A stretch of 64,000 nt of DNA from Deltaproteobacteria bacterium (lineage in GTDB: Bacteria; Myxococcota_A; Polyangia; Polyangiales; Ga0077539), in NCBI GenBank assembly GCA_016218725.1, contig JACRDB010000065.1:1-64000 (forward strand), read 5' to 3'. Shown in pieces: positions 56,283-64,000 of the stretch (position 1 is the stretch's first letter; each line of letters starts with the position of its first letter). The notes below the pieces were generated by a model. It had not been told where the DNA came from and did no database searches. It was given only the letters and a program-made list of their open reading frames with translations. A program made the translations under genes and the position numbers.

Positions 56283-57878
56283 TCAAGCGTCCCTGAGCTG
56301 CACCAGGAAGTGCCAGACACGCAGCGGGTTGGCCCCTGCGCGCAAGTGGTTGGTGCAGTACGCCGGGTACAGCAGGGGCGCTGGCGCATCTTGATGGCGG
56401 TCGGGCACGGCGTCCCTGAAGCACCGCGAGTCGTACTCCGGCCGGAGCAGTCGCCTGCAACGATCCACCGAGACGATGGCTGCGAAGGAGTCGCCCGGCG
56501 CGGCGTACCCGACGACCTGCTTCACGACCTCCTCGTCCTTGCGCCCGAAGATCTTGAACTCAACGCAGGCACGGCGCGTCGTGTCGTGCCGGGACCGGAC
56601 CTTGATGTCCGTGCGTCCCGCGACCTTCATCGAGAGCGCCTCGGGCTCGGCGGTCAGCTCGCGCTCGTGCTGGAGGAGCGCGACGATCGCGTGCATCTGG
56701 AAAAACGCCTCTGGCTGCAGGGCGCTGTTGTCGCTCTTCACGTCCGGCCCGGACCTCACCGCCGCCGCGGGGAACTCCACCATCGCGCGCGCCCAGGCTG
56801 CGATCGCCCGCACGACGAGGCGCTCAAACGCATCGACGCCCACCACCGTCAGCCACGCCCCTAGGGCATCATCGGGCGCAACGACGGTCGGCGCCTCGGG
56901 GTGGTTGTCCGCGACCCATCGGCGGAAGAGTGCGCCACGCGCGATCACGGTCCCTTCGTCGAGAGCCGCGACTCCGGTTGAAGCGAGCACGTCGAGCCAG
57001 GGCCGCGGGTCATCGCCGAAGCGTGCGACCCACGCGGCGCTCGGTACCGGCGCGGGCTCGCGAGCGAGTCGGCGGTAGGCGTCCTGCCCGCGAACGCGAA
57101 GGTTGTCCCACCAGATCGGGAACGCGACCGGGTGCAGTACCTGCGACTCCGCCGCCCGCATCGCGGCTGGGAGCTGCGCCACGACCTCGGTGCGCGACAG
57201 TGCACGCTCCACTGCGAACTCCATGAAGGCCTGCAGGAGCCACGGGTGTCCGGCGGTCTCGGCCCACACGGCGTCCACGACCTCGTCGGACACGTCGAGG
57301 CAGAGCGGCGCTCGGAGTAGCGTCGCGGTCTCATCGCGCGTTAGCCCTGTGAGCGTGTGGACGCCCCCCGCGATGCGCAGGAAGGGGGACGCCTGGTCGA
57401 CGAGGAGATCGCGAATCTCCGTCCCGCCGAGGACGAGGACCGCGAGTCTGCCCTGCGAGTGCTCGTACGCCTCGCGCAGGTTGTCGAGCAGCGCGAGCCC
57501 ATCGCCGTCTCGCAGCAGCCGCTCGACCTCGTCGAGCACGAGAGCGACACGGCGCGTGGGTCGCGCCGCAACGCCGCCGACCAACGTCTCGACGGGGTCA
57601 CCGGTGTCGAGTGACACCCCGAGCGCGCGACCGATCTCTGCGGCCGTCCGCTGCACGCTGCCCGAGGCGATGATCGTCAGCGCGTCGGTGCCGAGGCTCT
57701 TCTGGAGCTGGCGTGCGAGCGAGCTCTTGCCCATGCCGCGCCCGCCCATGACGGCGCGGATCGCGTTTCGCCCGGCACGGACCGCGCCCGCGAGCTCCGC
57801 GAGCAGCGCCTCGCGCCCGACGAAGAGGGCATCGGCGACGCGGTCACGGCGGTAGGGATTCTCGACGCCCTCAAGCAT
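56283..57878 (-). CDS. AAA/STAND-like ATPase with C-terminal PD-(D/E)XK nuclease-like domain
   Basis: Walker A GGRGMGKSS, Walker B VALVLDEVERL; C-terminal GRTDIKV...CVEFKIFGRKDEEVVKQVVGY (D...ExK...QxxxY). Confidence 0.83.
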   Translation of the reverse strand: MLEGVENPYRRDRVADALFVGREALLAELAGAVRAGRNAIRAVMGGRGMGKSSLARQLQKSLGTDALTIIASGSVQRTAAEIGRALGVSLDTGDPVETLVGGVAARPTRRVALVLDEVERLLRDGDGLALLDNLREAYEHSQGRLAVLVLGGTEIRDLLVDQASPFLRIAGGVHTLTGLTRDETATLLRAPLCLDVSDEVVDAVWAETAGHPWLLQAFMEFAVERALSRTEVVAQLPAAMRAAESQVLHPVAFPIWWDNLRVRGQDAYRRLAREPAPVPSAAWVARFGDDPRPWLDVLASTGVAALDEGTVIARGALFRRWVADNHPEAPTVVAPDDALGAWLTVVGVDAFERLVVRAIAAWARAMVEFPAAAVRSGPDVKSDNSALQPEAFFQMHAIVALLQHERELTAEPEALSMKVAGRTDIKVRSRHDTTRRACVEFKIFGRKDEEVVKQVVGYAAPGDSFAAIVSVDRCRRLLRPEYDSRCFRDAVPDRHQDAPAPLLYPAYCTNHLRAGANPLRVWHFLVQLRDA

Positions 57879-59418
57879 GCGCGGCCTCCGCCGGGCGCGC
57901 GTGGTTCTCGCGGAGCCACGTCGCCAGACGGCCGATGCGAAACCTGTGGGTGTCCGCGTGCAGGATGCCGTAGCGCGCGAGCGCGTCGTCGAGGCGTGCC
58001 TCGGACGCGCCGCCGATCCAGGGGACGTCGTAGGCGAGGTGCACGAGGTAGCCGCCCCCGCGCGGGTCGATGTCGTTCGCCGCGTTCACGAGTTCGCGCA
58101 TGTCCTCGTCGACCTCGCGAGCGAACCGCGACAGCACACGTCGCACGACGATACCGTCGATGCTGGCCGGGGTTCGCTCCGTCGTCGGGACGTGCTGGTC
58201 GACGAGGTCGCCGAGCGTGCGTGCAAGCGCGGGATGGCCACCAGTCTCCTGCACGACGAGCTCCAGTGCGTCAGGCTCGAAGCGCAACGCCATGCGGCAG
58301 CCGATCTTGCGGACCATGCCGCGGCACTCCTCTGGCGCGAGGCCCGCCAGGGCCATGTCGCGGAGGAAGCGATACATGGGGTTGTCGGTGCCGTCGATCC
58401 GCGCAGGCGCGAGCAGCCGCTGGTTGCGGCCGGCGAGCACGAAGCCGAAACGGGTCGGGTGCCCTTGAGCGACGCCTCGCAGCCAGGTCAGCAGGTCGAG
58501 GCCATCCTGTCGGGGGATCCGTCCGTTGAGCAGCACCTCGTACTCGTCGAGGATGAGCAGGAGCCGCGCGTCGGTCATCTGCGCGACTGTCTCCTGGAGA
58601 CGCAGCAGCGGGTCCGCGTCAGGCGACGCGCGGAGCCCGGCGCGTCTTACCTCGCGATCGAGCTGACGGCCGATCAGCTCGGCGACGCCCGCGAGGTTGC
58701 GCCGGGGGTAAGGGGTCTCCAGGAGATCGACCTCGACGGGCAAGACGCGCCGCGCGCCCGCGTCGGCTTCGCGAAACTTTTCGGTGACGCGCCGCAGGAG
58801 CGATGTCTTGCCGACCTTGCGCAGCCCGAAGACCCCGACGCAGTGTCCCTGGAGTACGTCGCGCTCGAGCGCCTCGAACTCCTTCTCCCGGCCGAAGAAC
58901 TGTGGCCCTGCGGCGGGCAGTCGGAGGTCGAAGAGCCTGCGGCGGCCGAGGGCCTCGCGCAGCAGCTCGCGCAGCCAGCTCTGGAGGTCGGCGGTCGTCC
59001 TGAAGGTCTCGTCCGAGACGAAGAGGTACGCGCGGTTCTCGGGGACGGCCGGACCGAGGCGGTCTCTCGCCTCGGGGTCCCGCGCGATGACGAGCACGAA
59101 GCCCGGGTCGATGCGGACCTCCTCCCTGAGGATCCGCTCCACACGCGCGATGTCGTTCGCCTGGACCTCCTGCCATGGCGTGCAGAGCACGAGCACCTCG
59201 GGCGCGAGTTCGAAGTGCCGCTGGAGCGCCGCCGCGGGCTTTGCCAGCACCACCCAGGAGCTCCGGGCGGCGCCGGTGCGAAGCTCCCGCAGCGCAGTGG
59301 GCTCCAGGTCCGCCTTCCGCAGGCGCTCGCGCAGCCACGACCAACCTGGCCATTGGGTCCCGAACACTTGGAAGTAGGCCCTGAGCTCCTGTTCGCTCTG
59401 ATGGCCAACCACGCACAT
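57871..59418 (-). CDS. AAA_16/Orc-like ATPase with uncharacterised ~170-aa N-terminal domain
   Basis: FFGREKEFEALERD, Walker A GLRKVGKTSLL, Walker B LLLILDEYEVLL; 8-bp overlap with the downstream ATPase gene. Confidence 0.85.
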   Translation of the reverse strand: MCVVGHQSEQELRAYFQVFGTQWPGWSWLRERLRKADLEPTALRELRTGAARSSWVVLAKPAAALQRHFELAPEVLVLCTPWQEVQANDIARVERILREEVRIDPGFVLVIARDPEARDRLGPAVPENRAYLFVSDETFRTTADLQSWLRELLREALGRRRLFDLRLPAAGPQFFGREKEFEALERDVLQGHCVGVFGLRKVGKTSLLRRVTEKFREADAGARRVLPVEVDLLETPYPRRNLAGVAELIGRQLDREVRRAGLRASPDADPLLRLQETVAQMTDARLLLILDEYEVLLNGRIPRQDGLDLLTWLRGVAQGHPTRFGFVLAGRNQRLLAPARIDGTDNPMYRFLRDMALAGLAPEECRGMVRKIGCRMALRFEPDALELVVQETGGHPALARTLGDLVDQHVPTTERTPASIDGIVVRRVLSRFAREVDEDMRELVNAANDIDPRGGGYLVHLAYDVPWIGGASEARLDDALARYGILHADTHRFRIGRLATWLRENHARPAEAAHA

Positions 59419-59562
59419 GCAGCCGAGCGTAGCAGACGAGCCCGCCTGGCAGCAAGCGGTGCGCGACCCGTGTGGGCCGCTGTTCACGGAGTCGACGCGT
59501 CGGTCTGTGGATCAGAGCGCAGGAGCGAGATGCTTGTCGGGTCAAGGCGGCAAGATGCGTCG

Positions 59563-59884
59563 AGAGGGCGCCCTGGCGCCCGACGGGCTCGCCGGGCTGC
59601 GGGTGTTCCTCCGCGCGGGCTGCCAGGAGTGCCATAACGGCGTGGGCGTCGGTGGAGGGAGCTTCCAGCGCATGTCCCGCCACGGGGACTACTTCGCAGC
59701 GCGCGGCGACGCCTCGCCCGCGGACCTCGGGCGCTACAACATCACGCGCCGCGACGAGGACCGCCGGGTGTTTCGCGTATTCACCGACGTCGAGGTGCGC
59801 GCCGTGGTGTGCTTCCTCCGGAGCCTCGACGAGGGCGCCGCCTCCTCGGCGGCCGCTTGCGCGACGCCCTCTCCCGCGCGATGA
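59563..59884 (+). pseudogene. Truncated MauG-like copy (5' missing, internal deletion)
   Basis: Near-identical to 55317-55744 but lacks PTLRNVARTAPYFHDGHPATLDDAVRLMARHQVGRE. Confidence 0.88.
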
Positions 59885-60093
59885 TCCCGAGGGGAGCAGT
59901 TGGCAGAGCCATGTCACTCATCGAAGCGCTGGAGGGCGAGGGATGGAAGGGGTGTCTCGCACGCACCTTCGAGGCATGGCTCCTCGCGAACGGTCGCTCG
60001 AATGCTGAGATGGCCGCCCTGTATGAGATCGTCGACGCGTGGCTCGACGTTGTCCTTCCCCCTCCGAGTACGGGCCTGGAGCGCAACGGATGA
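59881..60093 (+). CDS. Small hypothetical protein
   Basis: ORF conserved in frame between the two duplicated segments. Confidence 0.45.
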   Translation: MIPRGAVGRAMSLIEALEGEGWKGCLARTFEAWLLANGRSNAEMAALYEIVDAWLDVVLPPPSTGLERNG

Positions 60094-60232
60094 ATCCATG
60101 CCCAGCCTCGGCGCCGAGGCCGTTGCATCCGACGTGACGTTCTGGGGCTCGGCGCGCCCTCGGTGACCAGCGCTCCGAGGATTCGCCGTGGCATGATGTA
60201 GGCGGAGGTAGGCAGGAGGGCCCTCGGGCGTC

Positions 60233-60258
60233 CAAAGACTATGGCGCCATAGTCTTTG
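60233..60258. promoter_or_regulatory. 26-bp perfect palindrome (caaagactatggcgccatagtctttg) upstream of the membrane-protein gene
   Basis: Zero-mismatch dyad about 80 bp upstream of the CDS at 60337. Confidence 0.6.
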
Positions 60259-60336
60259 CGCCCCGGTCCCTTTCCCCCCGCCGGACCCGCGGGGAGCAGG
60301 CGCGTCGTATGATCGGAGGACTACGGAGGGAAGGCT

Positions 60337-61374
60337 TTGGACCCATTCGAGCGGAAGGCCTTGCCAGAGGGAGCGTGGCTCAAGCGCGCCGCGGGCGGCG
60401 CCCTGGTGGTGGTCCCGCTGGGGCTCCTGGGGCTCATCGGGACACCCACGGTCGTAGCTGTTGCGCCCCGCGACGAGGTGGACCGGGCCCTCGGCGACAC
60501 ACCATGGCGCGGTGTGCACGAGAGTCACGGGTGCGTCGAGGTCGAGCGTGTGGTGGACGGCCCTCACGGCTCGGGCTCCGGGCGAACGCGCTGCGAGGGC
60601 GGGCCGCTGGTGTTCGAACTCGCGTCACGGAGCTACGCCCACGAGGTGTCGAGCTACGGCATCTCGTGGCGGAGCGTGAGCCCCGGGCAGGTCATCTCGT
60701 GCGCGGGCGAGGGGGGGACGCGGCTGGACCCCACGAACGGCGCGCTGGTGCCGTATGGCACCGAGGTGCGCTTCGAGCACCGTCAGGACGAGACCGGCAC
60801 GCTCCACGAGTACCGCTGCAGGACCTACCACCGGAGGCGCGAAGACGCCCGCGACGCCACCCCCAGCGAGGAGCGCCCCGACGAGGAGACCGTCATCGCG
60901 CTGCGGCGGTACCGACCGACGGCGCTGTCCCTGCTCGCGGGCGGCAGGGTGGACCTCGTCGCCCAGGCTGCGAGGCAGGGCTGGGCCTCGCGGCTCTGGG
61001 TCGGCGCGGCGTTCCTCGTCCTGGCTGCGTGGCTCCACGCCGTCCGCGAGGGGCGCCCGCGCTGGAGCAGCCTCGCGCTCCCCTGGGTGCCCGCGAGGGT
61101 GTCGGAGGATGGGACCCTCCGTCTGGATCGCGCAGGCGCCGCGGTGTGCCAGGGTCCAATGCCGCCAGCGGGCACGTCGGTCCTGGTGCTTCTGGACGAG
61201 CCGACGGAGGCACCCTACCGGGAGGGCGACCCTCGGCGTGTCACGGAGCTGCGCGTCGGGACCTACGACGATCTTCGAGCGGCCGTCGCGTGGGCTGCGC
61301 GGTGGCGCTGGGGCGGCTCCCTCGCGCTGTCGGCGGCCGCGCTCGTGGCGGTGGTGATCGCGCGGTGGGGCTGA
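60337..61374 (+). CDS. Hypothetical membrane protein
   Basis: N-terminal and central hydrophobic segments; 345 aa ORF; 5' part duplicated at 55940-56058. Confidence 0.7.
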   Translation: MDPFERKALPEGAWLKRAAGGALVVVPLGLLGLIGTPTVVAVAPRDEVDRALGDTPWRGVHESHGCVEVERVVDGPHGSGSGRTRCEGGPLVFELASRSYAHEVSSYGISWRSVSPGQVISCAGEGGTRLDPTNGALVPYGTEVRFEHRQDETGTLHEYRCRTYHRRREDARDATPSEERPDEETVIALRRYRPTALSLLAGGRVDLVAQAARQGWASRLWVGAAFLVLAAWLHAVREGRPRWSSLALPWVPARVSEDGTLRLDRAGAAVCQGPMPPAGTSVLVLLDEPTEAPYREGDPRRVTELRVGTYDDLRAAVAWAARWRWGGSLALSAAALVAVVIARWG

Positions 61375-61419
61375 GGCGCGCGGGAGGGCAGAATCCTCAA
61401 CGATTCCGAGATTTTACGG

Positions 61420-61440
61420 CAGTGCGAGGAGGGGGACTTG
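61420..61440 (-). repeat. Partial tRNA-Leu 3'-end fragment
   Basis: cagtgcgaggagggggacttg identical to 63449-63469 in the intact tRNA-Leu. Confidence 0.75.
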
Positions 61441-61665
61441 CATGCACGCCCCCGGGCACGAATCGTCGCCATGGGCGCTGAATCGTTCGGGTTCCCGGGG
61501 ACCCACGGACGGTTGGTTTCGGCGCGCGGACGCTCCTCACGGGTTTCTTCGCGGCCGCCCCGCTTCTGACAGAACCCGCCCTAAGGCTGGGGTCCCTTTG
61601 GCCGTCCCTTGACCAGGATGTTGGCAAGCCCGCTGCCTCGGCCGCCAGGCCAGGAGGGGGAGTCG

Positions 61666-62106
61666 TCACCCGAGCCGAAGTACCACCTCCGGGCCGTCGT
61701 TGGACCTCTGTTCACGCACGGGAATGAAGCCGTTGCGCGCCAGTGCCTTCACCGACGCGATGTTGCTGACGAGCACCGTCGCGAAGATCGGCCGCGAGGC
61801 ATCCACCTGCACCATCAGCCGCACCGCCTCGGTGGCGATTCCCTTGCCCCAGTGCTTGTTCGCGACGCGGTAGCCGATGAAGCGCTCGTCGCCCTGGACG
61901 AAGGTGTTGATGGTGCCGACCACAGCACCGTCGGCGGTGATCGTCCGTAGCGTCACCGACGGGTCGGCTGTGATCCGCGCGATCCACGCACCGAACTCCG
62001 CCCGTGAGCGGGCGGGTACGGTCGTCGCCACCTGCGCCGGGTCGGCCTGCCACGCGAAGTGCAACTCGTCGTCCGAGGGCTCACGAGGGCGGAGCGCGAT
62101 CTCCAT
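61666..62106 (-). CDS. GNAT-family N-acetyltransferase
   Basis: YRVANKHWGKGIATEAVRLMVQ, VLVSNIASVKALARNGF. Confidence 0.88.
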   Translation of the reverse strand: MEIALRPREPSDDELHFAWQADPAQVATTVPARSRAEFGAWIARITADPSVTLRTITADGAVVGTINTFVQGDERFIGYRVANKHWGKGIATEAVRLMVQVDASRPIFATVLVSNIASVKALARNGFIPVREQRSNDGPEVVLRLG

Positions 62107-62274
62107 GCGTCGATTACACCAGACCTCGCAGTGAGCGTCCAGACCCGCGTCACGCAGTTGCTCGCGCGGCCTCGTCCTACGACGCGGTCCTGCTCGGGTG
62201 GGAGCGTGTAGTGGTCCACGGGCTCGCAGGGACCAGCCGTGTGGAGGCGGCCCGTCATCGCGCACGCTGCGAAC

Positions 62275-62658
62275 CTACCCGAGGTCGTTCGTCGTGAACC
62301 CACCTCGCGCGATCACGTCCTGCAGCCGACGGAAGCAGGTGTGCTCGTACGCGACGCCACGCTCGTCGGGCATGTACACGGTGAGCGGCGGCGTGGTGAA
62401 GAAGCGAATGAAGCGGTCTTGCGGCTCGTGAAACCAGTCTCGATCGCCCACCGGCAGCCACCGCGGACGTAGCCCCGCGCGGGCCAGCAGCCGACGCAGC
62501 CTCCGGGGCCAGGGCCAGTCGGCGATGGAGGCCAGGAGCACCGTCACCAGGCGCCCCTCGGAGACGAGCTCCAGTCGGTCGGGTCGCGCCGTCACTTCGG
62601 TGACGCCCGCCAGTCCTTCGACGCGGCTGGGCACGAACCGCAGAGACTCCATCGGCAC
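62275..62658 (-). CDS. Hypothetical protein
   Basis: 127 aa ORF with plausible composition; no family recognised. Confidence 0.5.
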   Translation of the reverse strand: MPMESLRFVPSRVEGLAGVTEVTARPDRLELVSEGRLVTVLLASIADWPWPRRLRRLLARAGLRPRWLPVGDRDWFHEPQDRFIRFFTTPPLTVYMPDERGVAYEHTCFRRLQDVIARGGFTTNDLG

Positions 62659-63414
62659 GCCCCCCGGTCAAGCAGCCGAGCAGAGCACCGCGCCGACGCG
62701 GCATCCCTGCGCACCGAGCCTGTTGTCACGACGAATAGCCACGCGAGAGATGTATCACAGGCCTTGGGGGGGGCGCCGTTGGGGTGACCCCCTCATGGCG
62801 TTCTTGCCGAACCACCTGGGGATTGCGGTGTGGCGATCCAGCACCGCGGCGGCGTGATTGTGACCCGGGTTGTATCGAGGACGCTCCTCGGAGTCGGGCC
62901 CAGGAGGTTCGGGGTCCTCCGGGAGCGGCCATGATCTTCCAGAGGGAGGGCCTCAGCCCCCGTCGGAGGAGTCCTCACAGTCTCGAACCAGGGGGCGGAC
63001 CCACTTTCGCGAGCGCGGTCGGGTCCATTTTGGTGAGCGCTGACTGGCTTCGTACGTCGACGACCAAGCACACTCCCCCACGGCCGTGCTCGCTGCGTGG
63101 CCCGCGGTGCACCGCGTGTTCACGGAGCGCGTCCGTTCCACCACGGCCTCGCGGAGACCGGCGGGCGGTTGAGGCAGCGGTCGCGTCATCCTCCGACGGG
63201 GTGCCACCCGTCGGCCGCCCAGCGGTGAAGCACCGGGGCGGGGGCGCCGGGGTTCCAGCGGCGGGGATGTGCCACGAACGCTACGAACAGCTCTCCATGG
63301 ACGCGGCGCGCGAGGGCCGCGAGCGGGTCGAGGTAGTGGCTCGGCCTGGGCGTCGCGGGCGCGACGACGAGGCTCTGCGGCGTGGCCCGGCACACGAGCT
63401 GTCACAAAACGACG

Positions 63415-63447
63415 AAGCCCCCGAAACCTGTTTGGTTTCGGGGGCTT
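63415..63447 (-). terminator. Hairpin terminator downstream of tRNA-Leu
   Basis: aagcccccgaaacc-tgttt-ggtttcgggggctt, 14-bp perfect stem and 5-nt loop. Confidence 0.7.
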
Positions 63448-63451
63448 ACAG

Positions 63452-63533
63452 TGCGAGGAGGGGGACTTGAACCCCCACGGTGTTACCCGCTAGCACCTCA
63501 AGCTAGTGCGTCTGCCAATTCCGCCATCCTCGC
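63452..63533 (-). tRNA. tRNA-Leu (anticodon GAG)
   Basis: GCGAGGATGGCGGAATTGGCAGACGCACTAGCTTGAGGTGCTAG...GGGGGTTCAAGTCCCCCTCCTCGC: class II tRNA with variable arm, anticodon loop TTGAGGT. Confidence 0.95.
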
Positions 63534-63655
63534 GACGGGATGGGTAGGGTGCCACGCTCCCTGTCCGCTGTCAACCCCCCGGGCCCCTTTGGGGGCTTGT
63601 CGCGGCGCCCCCGCGAGACTACCATCGCTTCCCCTTTTCGGAGGCACCAGGAACC

Positions 63656-64000
63656 ATGAGCGGGCACTCACGCTGGTCGACCATCAAGCACAAGAAGGCT
63701 GCTTCGGACGCCAAGAAGGGCAAGGTCTGGACCAAGCTCATCAAGGAGATCGCCGTGGCCGCGCGAATGGGCGGCGGGGACCCGAGCGGCAACCCCCGCC
63801 TGCGCAAGGCCATGGACGCCGCCCGCGCGGAGAACATGCCCACGGACAACATCAACCGGGCCGTCAAGCGCGGCACCGGCGAGGACGGCGCCGTCTCCTA
63901 CGAGGAGGTCATGTACGAGGGCACCGGCCCCGCGGGCACGCTCATCCTGGTGGACGTGCTCACGGACAACCGCAACCGCACCGCCGCGGAGCTGCGCAAG
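63656..64000 (+). CDS. yebC: YebC/PmpR-family regulator (truncated by window end)
   Basis: [33 protein letters not shown]-terminus diagnostic of the family. Confidence 0.97.
   Translation, partial: MSGHSRWSTIKHKKAASDAKKGKVWTKLIKEIAVAARMGGGDPSGNPRLRKAMDAARAENMPTDNINRAVKRGTGEDGAVSYEEVMYEGTGPAGTLILVDVLTDNRNRTAAELRK

Noticed and set aside
62793-63405. Possible transposase or integrase relic
   Set aside because: Short phrases such as HNHAAAVLDRHTAIPRWFGKN are visible in one frame but no catalytic motif or inverted repeats could be supported; left unannotated.

Overview
64 kb of high-GC DNA with the gene style of a Myxococcota/Polyangia-like bacterium: many Hanks-type kinases, FGE-sulfatase proteins, M16 peptidase pairs and 'DTA/PP' lipoprotein linkers. 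The taxonomy is an inference. Housekeeping blocks: radical SAM protein, lytic transglycosylase, acyl-CoA dehydrogenase, Kup transporter beside a KdpDE-like two-component system, paired M16 peptidases, APC permease, FHA/sigma-54 regulator, CPBP protease, S8 protease, MauG-like cytochrome, tRNA-Leu(GAG) and the 5' part of yebC. Accessory material sits between these blocks. Strongest candidates for a new system: (1) a myxobacterial-type retron at 24.6-27.3 kb. It has an RT with TNATPH, YADD and VTG motifs, a recognisable msr-msd locus with perfect 17-nt a1/a2 inverted repeats, and a translationally coupled TIGR02996/LRR protein as putative effector. (2) A two-gene ATPase cassette at 56.3-59.4 kb whose second protein carries a C-terminal PD-(D/E)XK-like nuclease motif. 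It lies between two reciprocally degraded copies of the same chromosomal segment. (3) A cluster in which FGE-sulfatase domains are fused to a caspase-like domain and to a Ser/Thr kinase (32-38 kb). Also notable: a roughly 0.8 kb near-perfect palindrome at 31.0-31.8 kb with a partial second copy at the window start, a protein with four KPYEI(F/L)P motifs, an RHS gene flanked by 62-bp direct repeats, and a 21-bp copy of the tRNA-Leu 3' end about 2 kb from the intact tRNA. All calls were made by eye; no database search or folding was run.
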